DNA of 64,000 nt from an uncultured Paracoccaceae bacterium. Its GTDB lineage: Bacteria; Pseudomonadota; Alphaproteobacteria; Rhodobacterales; Rhodobacteraceae. Within the stretch, counting starts at the first letter, position 1. Each line of letters starts with the position of its first letter. The position numbers were made by a program, and so were the translations under genes. Of this stretch, positions 9,484 to 17,989 are shown piece after piece. The notes beneath the pieces were generated by a model that saw nothing but the letters and a program-made list of their open reading frames with translations, had not been told where the DNA came from and did no database searches. The DNA lies in NCBI GenBank assembly GCA_947489445.1, contig CANLDN010000004.1, positions 124,001-188,000 of the forward strand. The letters are read 5' to 3'.

Positions 9484-10191
9484 TCAGGCGAGAGCCGCCC
9501 CTTGATTATGCTTGCGGGCCATGAATGACTTTGCGGTTTCCACCGCCACCGCAGCATCGCGGCAATAGGCATCGGCCCCAATCGCCTTGCCGAATTCCTC
9601 ATTCAACGGGGCGCCGCCCACCAGCACGATGTAATCGTCACGCAAGCCCTTTTCGATCATCGTATCAATCACGACCTTCATGTAGGGCATCGTGGTTGTC
9701 AGCAGGGCGGACATGCCCAGAATGTCGGCGCCTTCGGCCTCCAGCGCCTCCAGATAGGATTCAACGGCGTTGTTGATACCCAGATCAACAACCTCAAATC
9801 CCGCGCCTTCCATCATCATGGAAACAAGATTTTTGCCGATGTCGTGAATGTCACCTTTGACCGTGCCAATCACCATTTTGCCCACACGTGGCGCACCGGT
9901 TTCAGCCAGAAGCGGCTTCAGGATGGCCATGCCGCCCTTCATCGCGTTGGCGGCCAGCAACACCTCGGGGACAAACAAGATACCGTCGCGGAAATCAATC
10001 CCCACGATGGTCATGCCGCCCACCAATGCCTCGGTCAAGATGCGGTAGGGCTCCCATCCGCGTTCCAGCAGGATGTTCACGCCTTCTTCGATCTCTTCCT
10101 TCATGCCGTCATAAAGATCGTCAAACATCTGCGCGACGAGGTCCTCATCGTTCAGTTCGGACAGGATGATGTCATCTTCTTCGTCAGACAT
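9484..10191 (-). CDS. Corrinoid (B12-binding) protein, part of a split methionine synthase or related methyltransferase
   Basis: Residues 15-95 form the helical cap domain (LYDGMKEEIEEGVN, FVPEVLLAANAMKGGM). The Rossmann B12 domain follows, with the base-off cobalamin motif DIHDIG at 114-119, then SALLTTTMPYMK and the GGAPLNEEF loop. At 235 residues it is a free-standing MetH middle module. A TTG four codons upstream is rejected because the ATG at 10191 follows an AAGAGG ribosome site at good spacing. The partner homocysteine methyltransferase is at 12753-13769. The methyl-tetrahydrofolate-binding module is not in the window. This split arrangement is known in Rhodobacterales (from memory). 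Confidence 0.9.
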   Translation of the reverse strand: MSDEEDDIILSELNDEDLVAQMFDDLYDGMKEEIEEGVNILLERGWEPYRILTEALVGGMTIVGIDFRDGILFVPEVLLAANAMKGGMAILKPLLAETGAPRVGKMVIGTVKGDIHDIGKNLVSMMMEGAGFEVVDLGINNAVESYLEALEAEGADILGMSALLTTTMPYMKVVIDTMIEKGLRDDYIVLVGGAPLNEEFGKAIGADAYCRDAAVAVETAKSFMARKHNQGAALA

Positions 10192-10306
10192 GCGCAACCT
10201 CTTGAAGTCGTTTCTCTCTCAGTAGTGCGCCCGAACGGCGTTGGCTACCTGCTGAATAGCGACATACATCAGATCGTGACCGACCTGCCATTGCCCCTGT
10301 TCATGA

Positions 10307-10324
10307 AATGTTCTAATAAACATT
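10307..10324. promoter_or_regulatory. Interrupted palindrome directly before the radical SAM start; possible operator and leaderless promoter
   Basis: AATGTT-N6-AACATT occupies 10307-10324, with the ATG at 10325. No ribosome site is visible. A TCTAAT at 10312-10317 could act as a -10 box, which would put the transcript start at or next to the ATG, making a leaderless message. It does not match the alphaproteobacterial LexA direct repeat. Confidence 0.35.
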
Positions 10325-11407
10325 ATGTCTGAACATCCGGTTCAAAAATCGCATCGCACACCGGGTCGGGCGGCCACATCCAACCCTGATGTCCGGTTTG
10401 ACCGCTTCACGGCCCAAGCTATAGATGACGGCTGGGCCCGCGATGATGAGCTGCCGGTCCTGCGCACTGAGGTCAGCGATGAAACTGCACGCAAGGTGAT
10501 CACCTCCAATACCTCCCCCGATCTGTCCTTTGACCGATCGATCAACCCTTACCGTGGCTGCGAACACGGTTGCATCTATTGCTTTGCGCGCCCCAGCCAC
10601 GCCTTTCTTGGCCTGTCTCCGGGCCTTGATTTCGAAACAAAGCTCATCGCTCGTCCCAATGCTGCCGAACGGCTGCGCGCAGAGCTGTCCAACCCCCGTT
10701 ACAAACCCGCCACCATCGCGCTCGGCACCAATACGGACCCCTACCAACCGATCGAGAAAGATCGGAAAATCATGCGCGAAATTCTCAAAACCCTACGGGA
10801 TTTTAACCACCCCGTTGCCATCGTGACCAAAGGCACGCTGATCGAACGTGACGTAGACATCCTGAGTGAAATGGCCGCCAAGGGCCTTGTTCGCGTGGGT
10901 ATATCTGTGACGACGCTCGACAATAAAACATCCCGCGCGATGGAGCCGCGCGTGCCGCTGCCTGCGGCACGGCTGCGCACCATCCGCAAACTGACCGATG
11001 CAGGCATCCCGATCCGCGCCATGGTGTCGCCCGTCGTCCCCGCGCTGACAGATCATGAGTTGGAGGCGATCCTGACCGCCTGTGCCGAGGCGGGGGCCGT
11101 CGCTGCCTCCTCCATCGTGTTGCGGCTGCCGCGCGAGGTGGCGACGCTGTTCCGCGATTGGCTGGATGAATACTACCCCGACCGCGCTGCCCGCGTCATG
11201 GGGCGGGTCCGCGAACTGCACGGTGGCAAGGATTATGATCCGGAGTTCGGCAAGCGGATGACCGGGCAGGGGGAATGGGCGGCGATGATCCGGCAGCGGT
11301 TCAAGCTGGCGACGCGCAAATTGAGGTTGGACCGTTCACTGCCGCCACTGCGCACGGATTTATTCGCCGTACCTCCGCAGCCCGGTGATCAGCTCGCCTT
11401 GTTCTGA
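10325..11407 (+). CDS. PA0069-family radical SAM protein (SplB-like)
   Basis: The protein has 360 residues. The [4Fe-4S]/SAM cysteines are C79, C83 and C86 in CEHGCIYCFARP, the C-x3-C-x2-C spacing of radical SAM enzymes. The following ALGTNTDPYQPIEK and TKGTLIERD segments are characteristic of the PA0069/SplB-like group. The substrate is unknown; spore photoproduct lyase activity is not implied. It ends DLFAVPPQPGDQLALF. Its C-terminal part has a degraded second copy at 12447-12712. It is transcribed divergently from the corrinoid gene. Confidence 0.92.
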   Translation: MSEHPVQKSHRTPGRAATSNPDVRFDRFTAQAIDDGWARDDELPVLRTEVSDETARKVITSNTSPDLSFDRSINPYRGCEHGCIYCFARPSHAFLGLSPGLDFETKLIARPNAAERLRAELSNPRYKPATIALGTNTDPYQPIEKDRKIMREILKTLRDFNHPVAIVTKGTLIERDVDILSEMAAKGLVRVGISVTTLDNKTSRAMEPRVPLPAARLRTIRKLTDAGIPIRAMVSPVVPALTDHELEAILTACAEAGAVAASSIVLRLPREVATLFRDWLDEYYPDRAARVMGRVRELHGGKDYDPEFGKRMTGQGEWAAMIRQRFKLATRKLRLDRSLPPLRTDLFAVPPQPGDQLALF

Positions 11408-12202
11408 GCGCGGTGAGCTCCTGATCGTTCACGACTGCGCTGCTTTTGACTGTCGGTTTTCCGTCCATCCGAAGTGTGTTGTCGGGTTGAAGTGTCACGC
11501 TGCCAACCACAACCTGTTCTTCCAACGACGCGACATGAAATGGTGAGGCTTTGCCTGCCTTCTTGAGTTCGCCCATTTCTCTGTCAAGTAATTCGACAAC
11601 CTCGCCGCCGGGTAGTCTGGTCCATCCACTGGCTGCACCGATCCCATGCCAGTCGTAGTGATCGAAGGTCAGGTGCGAGACATTCGCCACAACATCGAAC
11701 CCCTCCTTTGTGCGGCGGATCGTAATGTCGGCATGAGAGTTGATCGTCACACTGCCAAACGCTTCGAACGGATCAATTTCGACGAGATTTGTCTGCCTGT
11801 CCCAGTGATCTGATAGTGTGATTTCGTCGCTACATTCATCGCGGCAAGCCGGTCGCTATGGTTGGCCAATGTCTTTTCGAAGAATCTTTCGTTGTTGGTA
11901 TTTTGTGCGTCGTTGACCTTACGATCATCCGATAGGCCAGCACCTACAATCACTAGAACGTTCGGCTCATTTAGTAGGAATTGAAAGATATTCCGTGAAG
12001 CCATCGGGGAATTTTTAAACACATGATCCCTGTTTTTGAAGATTATGTCGATCCGCGACTCCAAGTCTGCATCTTCCCCGAGTTGAACCGGAGTGTCAGA
12101 CTCAAGGGGTCTTCTTTGGACGATATCGGTGAATGAAGGATCAACCTTCGCGCTATCGTTTGGTTGAAATGGGATCGTTTGAGGATCTATGCCTACTCGC
12201 AT
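11408..12202 (-). pseudogene. Broken gene of unknown family (frameshift and lost 3' end)
   Basis: Two minus-strand frames together look like one protein. The first starts at an ATG at 12202 and reads sensibly to about 11845 (for example SDRLAAMN). The sense then passes to another frame, ECSDEITLSDHWDRQTNLVE then IDPFEAFGSVTINSHADI, which runs on to about 11420 (LDREMGELKKAGKASPFHV). The first frame stops at 11747 and the second stays open until 11301, inside the 3' end of the radical SAM gene, so its natural C-terminus is lost. I do not recognise the family. A sequencing error could mimic the frameshift but not the truncation. Confidence 0.55.
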
Positions 12203-12446
12203 GGTTTTATCTCAGGCCGAACCGCCTAACCTCCTTGGTGCCGGGTGTTTATGTAAGACAGCCTAGGCGCCCCAACTTACATATGACTTACGAAGCTGGT
12301 GAACTGATCATTTGGTTTCGCATCACAGAGATATGAGCTGCCCCGAAGTTTGGGCACCGAAGTGGGCTGCGATTCTTGTAAGCGGTTTGAGCACACCCTA
12401 TCAGGCTGATTTTCCGAAGTTCCGTAGCATGAGTTGATCGATGCTG
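12203..12446. other. Non-coding scar sequence between two broken genes
   Basis: No convincing gene. It lies between the start of the broken minus-strand gene and the radical SAM remnant. A stretch at 12334-12356 (GCTGCCCCGAAGTTTGGGC-like) has the look of an insertion-sequence end, but I cannot match it to a family, and no transposase frame is present. Confidence 0.4.
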
Positions 12447-12712
12447 GATCCTGCTGCGATGGCTTCGAGCGTGGCCTTGAGAGCCCTTGGCTGGGCAGCC
12501 AGCGTGATGGGGCGGGTTCACAAGCTGCGTGTTCGCGAGGATTATGACGCCGAGTTCTGTAAGCCCATCACAGTGCAAGGTGCTTGAATTGCGATGACGC
12601 AAGCGTTTCAAACATGTTGCCCGTGAGCTGAGGTTGGATAGGTCGTTGCCACAACCCGGGACTAATTTGTTCGAAAGACAGCCGCGAAATGGCGATCCTC
12701 TCTCTGTTCTGA
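12447..12712 (+). pseudogene. Degraded C-terminal fragment of a PA0069-type radical SAM gene
   Basis: Translated piecewise it matches the end of the intact gene at 10325-11407. AAMASSVALRALG corresponds to AVAASSIVLRLPR; then, after a deletion of roughly 25 codons, SVMGRVHKLRVREDYDAEF corresponds to RVMGRVRELHGGKDYDPEF; then RFKHVARELRLDRSLP corresponds to RFKLATRKLRLDRSLP, and the alignment runs on to the position of the intact gene's stop. There is an in-frame TGA where the intact gene has Trp, and at least one frameshift. Divergence is high, so this is an old or foreign copy rather than a fresh duplication. Confidence 0.8.
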
Positions 12713-12752
12713 TCCGGCGCTTTGGACAGGGGCAGCGCCCCTCACGTTGCGG

Positions 12753-13769
12753 TCATCCACGGCGGCGGCGTCCGCGACGCGGGCTTGCGGTAGGGCCAGC
12801 GCCGTCCGTGCCGTCGGATGCCGAGGAAAACCCGCCCAAGGCGTCTACAATGGCATCCAGCGTTGGTGCGTCGCTTTTGGGTCGCGTCTCCAGCGCCTCG
12901 CGCATGGCACGCAGGTGTTCCGGCGTCGTCCCACAGCAGCCGCCAATGATCGTCGCGCCGCAATCCCGGGCCAAAACCGCATAGTCGCCCATCAGCTCGG
13001 GCGTGCCATCGTAATGAATATGTCCATCATGATATTTCGGGATGCCCGCATTCCCTTTCGCGATGATTGGTACCGTCGGGCCTGCGGCGGAAAAACCAAG
13101 CACCGTGCGCAGAAGGTCAGAGGCGCCAACACCACAATTTGCCCCAAAACCAAGAGGTTGGTTGTCGATCTTGCCAACCAGCTTGACCATCTCGGCCGAG
13201 GTCAAACCCATCATTGTGCGCCCGGCTGTGTCAAAACTCATGGTGCCGCACCACGGCATATCTGCCAGCTTGAACGCCTCTGCGGCCGCTTTGAATTCTT
13301 CCGCGGCACTGATCGTTTCAACCCACAGCACATCTGCACCACCGGCCTTCAGTCCTTCGGCCTGTTCGTGAAACATCTCGACCGCGATTTCATGCGTCAG
13401 ACTGCCCATCGGGGCCATGATTTCACCCGTCGGGCCGACAGAGCCTGCCACAATAATCTCGCGGCCCGCTGCATCGGCGACTTCGCGGCCGATTTCCGCT
13501 GCGGCTTTGTTCAACTCGTGCACGCGCCCCTGCGCCTCGTGCAGTTTCAAACGCGATGCGTTGGCACCAAAGCTGTTGGTCAGGAAGATATCGCTACCTG
13601 CATCCGCCGCACCTTTGTAAAGCGTTGTAATCTTTGCAGTTTCGTCAATATTCCAGAACTCTGGTGCATCCCCGGACATCAAACCCATGTTGAAAAGATT
13701 GGTGCCGGTCGCTCCATCCGCCATCAACCAGTCGCGGGTTTCAAGAAGTTTGGAAAGTGCATTTGTCAT
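12753..13769 (-). CDS. Homocysteine S-methyltransferase module of a split methionine synthase
   Basis: The 338-residue protein equals the N-terminal Hcy-binding barrel of MetH. The zinc ligands are C212 in GANCGVG and C278/C279 in GGCCGTTPEHL. Other landmarks are MADGATGTNLF near the start and VAGSVGPTGEI around 110. It needs a methyl donor carried by a corrinoid protein, plausibly the one at 9484-10191. The C-terminus is an Arg-rich tail (SPRRGRRRRG), an apparent low-complexity extension. Betaine as methyl source is an alternative; annotation pipelines often call such genes bmt. Confidence 0.9.
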   Translation of the reverse strand: MTNALSKLLETRDWLMADGATGTNLFNMGLMSGDAPEFWNIDETAKITTLYKGAADAGSDIFLTNSFGANASRLKLHEAQGRVHELNKAAAEIGREVADAAGREIIVAGSVGPTGEIMAPMGSLTHEIAVEMFHEQAEGLKAGGADVLWVETISAAEEFKAAAEAFKLADMPWCGTMSFDTAGRTMMGLTSAEMVKLVGKIDNQPLGFGANCGVGASDLLRTVLGFSAAGPTVPIIAKGNAGIPKYHDGHIHYDGTPELMGDYAVLARDCGATIIGGCCGTTPEHLRAMREALETRPKSDAPTLDAIVDALGGFSSASDGTDGAGPTASPRRGRRRRG

Positions 13770-13806
13770 CGGTCATCAGCCCCTGCGCAAGTTCGCCCTG
13801 CGCTTC

Positions 13807-15648
13807 TCACGTCTGGCCCCTGACTGCAAACCAAAAGCGCTGTTTGAGGCGCAATTGCGCCACCCGATTTGACCATTGCGCGACCTTGTATGGCAGATTG
13901 GGTAGTGGGCGATGGATAGCCAAACCAATAATGATCCCGGTAATCCAAAACGCAGCCTTGTTTGGCGTTGCATGGTATCGCGGGACCCAGATCGGCGCAA
14001 AGCTGCGTTTGAACTGGATCAGCCCGGCGCGTGTGTTGGCCCAGAATGCGGGTGTGTGCCGCGGGTCCGGTACGCAGGCCAGTGATACATGTTTGATCCC
14101 CTCTGACCGCGCGTGATCAATTGCAGCAACGATCGCTGCCTGCATGGTCCCGTCGGGCAAATTGCGCCTGTGGCGGATGAGGTCCAAAGACCACTCATCG
14201 GGGTTTGTATTGAATGTGATAAAGCCAATGATTACAGCGTGGTGTCGTATGATGAATACCCGCTGCCTGCCGACCAACTGCCTGTCAAACCGTCCCATCG
14301 AAAACCCGAATTCGCCACCATGGTGGCGGGCCCAATCCATGGCAATCACCCGCATTTCATCCATTGGTAGCTTATCGACGGTCGTGTTGACCGTCACGCC
14401 AGCCTTTATGGCTTGGCGCAGTTTGCGGCGCAGTGTCTGCCGCTTACTGCCCGCGGTTGACCAGGTGGCGGGTCTTATGATCGCTTCCATCGCTGTGCGC
14501 CTAACGTGCCAGCCGGTTTGGCGGGCCGCATGTGCGGTGCGCGGGTCGCAGTTATAGAAGGCGGGCAGCCGTGCTCTGCGCAGTGCGGCCTGTTCAAAGG
14601 TTTTGATATCGGTAGAATTGAGTGACGGACGAGGCTGCGCACCAATCGCGGCCGACACAAATGGTACATCACCGAGAAACCAGGGACGCCCCCCAATCGT
14701 ACGCAGTTCGCCTGATTGCGGTACCAAGTTCCAAAGCGATGGCGCGTGATCCGGCGGCGAAGTCTGCGGTGCCAAGCGTATCATTGTGGCAAGCGCAAGC
14801 AGCGCTGGTAAGACGTAATAGATCAACCTGAACGCTATGATCGCGGCGACAAGCGGCTCAGGTGCCGCAAGTGGTATCAAGGCCAGAAGCGTCAGATCAA
14901 AGGCGCCGGTGCCGCCGGGACTGTTGGATAATAACCCAAGGCCAAGGGCCACGACATAGGCCGCGCAAATCATATCAAAGGGCAGGGCAGTTCCTGCGGG
15001 AAGCAACAAAAACAAGGCGATAGCGGCAAAAACTATATCCGTACCCGTCCAGAACATCAGCCGACCCAAATGACCGGCTGACAGCTGGGGCACAAAACGC
15101 TGCCGTGCGAGAAAACCAAGGGGTACCCCAAGGCCGACGACCGCAATCAGTAGCAGTGGCGAGATATCAAAAGACGCTGTCGGACCAATCCACCAAAGTG
15201 CGGCCAGCGCGAATGGCACCCAGCACGCCGTAAACGCGAGCGTCACGGCAAGCGAAAGGCGGGTGGCCTGCCACAGGTTCAGTGTGGGAAGGCCGCGCCA
15301 GCGCACGAGGCTGGCGGTGACGGCCCCGAATCCAACGGTTTGTGCAATAGCGATGGCGCGTATGCCAGCATGCCGTGCCGTTGACCGTGCCACCCCGGTT
15401 TGCAAGATGTCATGCCAAATCGCATCATAGCGACCAATGGCCTGAAAGCTGATCCAGGTCGCGATGGCCGCGCCAATCCAACTTACCGCGCTGACCTGAC
15501 CGATGGCCGCCGTAATGGCCTGCAGGTCCATCGTCGCAAGTTCACGCCACAGCAATCCACCGAAGACAGTAAAGGCCACAACAGGCATAAGCAGCTGAAA
15601 GATGCCTTTCAGCGTGATGCGGTGGCTGGCGGCAAACGGTTGAAACAT
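13807..15648 (-). CDS. MprF-like membrane protein with C-terminal DUF2156 (aminoacyl-lipid synthase type)
   Basis: The N-terminal ~310 residues hold about eight hydrophobic segments of the flippase-like MprF type, including the GLLSNSPGGTGAFDLTLL loop. The C-terminal half is a soluble GNAT-like DUF2156 domain with KRQTLRRKLRQA, ARHHGGEFGFSMGRFD and the closing FKRSFAPIWVPRY. Members transfer amino acids from aminoacyl-tRNA to membrane lipids, commonly Lys or Ala to phosphatidylglycerol; the amino acid and lipid here cannot be read. The ATG at 15648 follows a GGAG site; a GTG two codons earlier is less likely. Confidence 0.85.
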   Translation of the reverse strand: MFQPFAASHRITLKGIFQLLMPVVAFTVFGGLLWRELATMDLQAITAAIGQVSAVSWIGAAIATWISFQAIGRYDAIWHDILQTGVARSTARHAGIRAIAIAQTVGFGAVTASLVRWRGLPTLNLWQATRLSLAVTLAFTACWVPFALAALWWIGPTASFDISPLLLIAVVGLGVPLGFLARQRFVPQLSAGHLGRLMFWTGTDIVFAAIALFLLLPAGTALPFDMICAAYVVALGLGLLSNSPGGTGAFDLTLLALIPLAAPEPLVAAIIAFRLIYYVLPALLALATMIRLAPQTSPPDHAPSLWNLVPQSGELRTIGGRPWFLGDVPFVSAAIGAQPRPSLNSTDIKTFEQAALRRARLPAFYNCDPRTAHAARQTGWHVRRTAMEAIIRPATWSTAGSKRQTLRRKLRQAIKAGVTVNTTVDKLPMDEMRVIAMDWARHHGGEFGFSMGRFDRQLVGRQRVFIIRHHAVIIGFITFNTNPDEWSLDLIRHRRNLPDGTMQAAIVAAIDHARSEGIKHVSLACVPDPRHTPAFWANTRAGLIQFKRSFAPIWVPRYHATPNKAAFWITGIIIGLAIHRPLPNLPYKVAQWSNRVAQLRLKQRFWFAVRGQT

Positions 15649-15724
15649 GAACACTCCGACAAGGCTGGCCTGGAGTTAGACCGCAGGAGTGAAGGGCATG
15701 TTAAGTGAGCAGCTGAGACGCACG

Positions 15725-15760
15725 AAAAAGGCGCCTTAGCACAGCCAAGACGCCCTTAAA
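15725..15760 (-). terminator. Probable terminator of the DUF1476 gene
   Basis: On the minus strand an imperfect GC-rich stem (AAGGGCG with CGCCTT) is followed by five Ts, about 25 bases after the stop of the DUF1476 gene. Confidence 0.4.
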
Positions 15761-15781
15761 GTTCAGAAAAGTTTAGATTAA

Positions 15782-16096
15782 TCAGTATTCCTTGAGCAGT
15801 TGATCCTTGGCTTGCACCATCAAGGCTGCCATTTTGCCCCGGATCGTTGCCTCATCTGCTTTGTCGCCCAGATCACCGGAAACCTTGCGGTAAACGTCTT
15901 CATGCCCGGGTTCCTCGAAATCGGATTTAATGACTTCCTGTGCATAGGCATCTGCATCAGCGCCGGTTTTACCCAAAAGCTCTGCGGCCCAGAGGCCGAG
16001 TAATTTGTTGCGTCTGGCTTCCGCTTTGAATTGCATTTCAGCGTCATGGGCGAACTTGGCTTCAAATGCATGTTCACGGTCGTCAAAGGTGCTCAT
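15782..16096 (-). CDS. ATP synthase inhibitor zeta-type subunit (DUF1476)
   Basis: The 104-residue helical protein begins MSTFDDREHAFEAKFAHDAE, the signature of DUF1476, followed by RNKLLGLWAAELLGK. The Paracoccus denitrificans member (zeta) binds F1 and blocks ATP hydrolysis, like mitochondrial IF1. That role is expected here from family membership. It is divergent from purC, with about 134 bases between the two starts. Confidence 0.92.
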   Translation of the reverse strand: MSTFDDREHAFEAKFAHDAEMQFKAEARRNKLLGLWAAELLGKTGADADAYAQEVIKSDFEEPGHEDVYRKVSGDLGDKADEATIRGKMAALMVQAKDQLLKEY

Positions 16097-16230
16097 TTCG
16101 GGGCCTCGTGGTTTGATAAACTGTTACCATTGATATGCCCCCGCAAGTCCTTGCCCGCAAGGGGGGCATGCACTATGACGCGCACAACGCGCATCCCATT
16201 TCGGGTAGTCGCAGGTATTTAGGGGTGAGC

Positions 16231-16995
16231 ATGGCGCGCCGCAAGAAGATATACGAAGGCAAGGCAAAGATTTTGTACGAAGGTCCCGAGCCGGGTACTT
16301 TGGTTCAGTATTTCAAGGATGATGCGACCGCGTTCAACGCCGAAAAGAAAGCTGTGATCGAAGGCAAGGGTGTGTTGAACAACCGCCTGTCAGAGTTCTT
16401 TATGACTGGCCTGACGCAAATCGGCATTCCAACGCATTTTATCAAGCGGCTGAACATGCGCGAGCAGTTGATCCGCCAAGTAGAGATTATTCCGCTGGAA
16501 GTGATCGTGCGTAATTTTGCGGCAGGCACCATGGCAAAACGGTTGGGTATGGAAGAGGGAACAGCACTTCCCCGCCCGATTGTAGAATTCTCTTATAAGG
16601 ACGACAGCCTTGGCGATCCGCTTGTTCCCGAAGAGTATATCGTCGCCTTTGGATGGGCGACCCAGCAGGATATGGATGATATCGTAAGCCTCGCCTTGCG
16701 GGTCAATGATTGGATGTCCGGTGTCATGTTTGGTGTGGGTATCAAGCTGATCGATTTCAAAATCGAAGTGGGCCGGGTGTGGGATAATGAATTCCCGCGT
16801 CTAATGCTCGCCGATGAAATCAGCCCCGACAGCTGCCGCTTGTGGGATATAGAAAGCGGGCAGAAACTGGATAAGGACGTGTTCCGCCGTGATCTGGGCA
16901 ATCTGACCGATGCTTATACAGAGGTCGCAAAACGTTTGGGTGTCATGCCGTCAAATGTGACCCACCGGCCCAACAAACCAACGCTGATCAACTGA
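16231..16995 (+). CDS. purC: Phosphoribosylaminoimidazole-succinocarboxamide synthase
   Basis: ATP-dependent ligation of aspartate to CAIR in purine synthesis. The true start is the ATG at 16231, preceded by AGGGGTGAGC; an open extension to 16135 lacks family character. At 254 residues it fits the short bacterial form. Motifs: [11 protein letters not shown], the conserved [13 protein letters not shown], and [12 protein letters not shown]. It heads a purC-purS-purQ run. Confidence 0.97.
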   Translation: MARRKKIYEGKAKILYEGPEPGTLVQYFKDDATAFNAEKKAVIEGKGVLNNRLSEFFMTGLTQIGIPTHFIKRLNMREQLIRQVEIIPLEVIVRNFAAGTMAKRLGMEEGTALPRPIVEFSYKDDSLGDPLVPEEYIVAFGWATQQDMDDIVSLALRVNDWMSGVMFGVGIKLIDFKIEVGRVWDNEFPRLMLADEISPDSCRLWDIESGQKLDKDVFRRDLGNLTDAYTEVAKRLGVMPSNVTHRPNKPTLIN

Positions 16996-17046
16996 TCTGT
17001 CGGATTTGAGTGTTTTTGGCAAGATGATGATGAAAGAGACCTGCCT

Positions 17047-17277
17047 ATGAAAGCCCGCGTGCATGTGATGTTGAAGAACGGTGTTTTGGACCCACAAGGT
17101 GAGGCCGTGCGCCATGCCCTTGGATCATTGGGATTTGATGGTGTCGAAGGCGTGCGGCAAGGCAAGGTGATCGAACTTGACCTGGCCGATGGCACATCCG
17201 AGAGCACAATCAATGACATGTGTGAAAAGCTGCTGGCCAACACAGTGATCGAAAGCTACCGGGTCGAGGTGATCTGA
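17047..17277 (+). CDS. purS: FGAM synthase subunit PurS
   Basis: The small 76-residue subunit of the three-part FGAM synthase (PurS-PurQ-PurL). It starts [18 protein letters not shown] and ends SYRVEVI, as expected for PurS. Its stop shares one base with the purQ start (TGATG). PurL is not in this window and must be elsewhere. Confidence 0.95.
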   Translation: MKARVHVMLKNGVLDPQGEAVRHALGSLGFDGVEGVRQGKVIELDLADGTSESTINDMCEKLLANTVIESYRVEVI

Positions 17278-17945
17278 TGCGCGCAGCGGTTATCGTCTTC
17301 CCCGGATCCAACTGTGATCGCGATATGGCCGTGGCGCTGCAAGCCGCTGGTGCTGATGTCAGCATGGTATGGCACAAAGATGCGGCCTTGCCCGCGGGTA
17401 TTGATCTGGTGGCGATCCCGGGTGGGTTTTCTTTTGGCGATTATCTGCGCTGCGGCGCAATTGCGGCCAATTCGCCAATTTGCAAGGCCGTGGTCGATCA
17501 TGCAGCGCAGGGTGGCTATGTATTGGGTGTGTGCAACGGGTTTCAGGTCTTGACCGAAACAGGGCTGCTGCCGGGCATATTGATGCGCAATGCGAACCTC
17601 AAATTCATCTGTAAAACCATTGATCTAAAAGTGGAAACTTCGGCCAGCGCCTTTACCGAAGGCTATAATGCGGGTGATGTTGTTGGCTTTCCGGTGGCAC
17701 ATCATGACGGCAATTACACCGTTGATGACGATACGCTGGCCAAATTGGAAGGCGAGGATCGCGTCGCGTTTCGCTACACCCAGAACCCGAACGGGTCGGT
17801 CGCGGACATCGCGGGTGTACTGTCAGAAAACCGGCGCGTGCTGGGCCTGATGCCACATCCTGAACGGGCTGTGGATGCTGGTCATGGCGGCACTGATGGG
17901 CAGGCGCTTTTTCGCGGGCTGTTGGGCCAATTGGCGCAGGCCTAA
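17277..17945 (+). CDS. purQ: FGAM synthase glutaminase subunit PurQ
   Basis: Class I glutamine amidotransferase supplying ammonia to PurL. The nucleophile Cys is in [11 protein letters not shown] and the His/Glu pair in PHPERAVD near the C-terminus. At 222 residues it is normal in length. It starts within the purS stop, so translation is coupled. Confidence 0.96.
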   Translation: MRAAVIVFPGSNCDRDMAVALQAAGADVSMVWHKDAALPAGIDLVAIPGGFSFGDYLRCGAIAANSPICKAVVDHAAQGGYVLGVCNGFQVLTETGLLPGILMRNANLKFICKTIDLKVETSASAFTEGYNAGDVVGFPVAHHDGNYTVDDDTLAKLEGEDRVAFRYTQNPNGSVADIAGVLSENRRVLGLMPHPERAVDAGHGGTDGQALFRGLLGQLAQA

Positions 17946-17989
17946 TCTGCTGTCTTGCTGCAATTGCGCGGTGGTCGTAGACTGCGCAA

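Noticed and set aside
10192..10324. Cobalamin riboswitch before the corrinoid gene
   Set aside because: No B12-box-like sequence or long leader; the gap to the divergent gene is only 133 bases.
10307..10324. LexA (SOS) box before the radical SAM gene
   Set aside because: The alphaproteobacterial LexA site is a direct repeat GTTC-N7-GTTC; this is an inverted repeat with different halves.
12334..12420. Insertion sequence end
   Set aside because: No transposase frame, no matching opposite end and no target duplication could be found; kept only as a scar note.
12747..13823. 358-codon plus-strand frame opposite the homocysteine methyltransferase
   Set aside because: Shadow frame; the minus strand has zinc-site motifs and full-length homology pattern.
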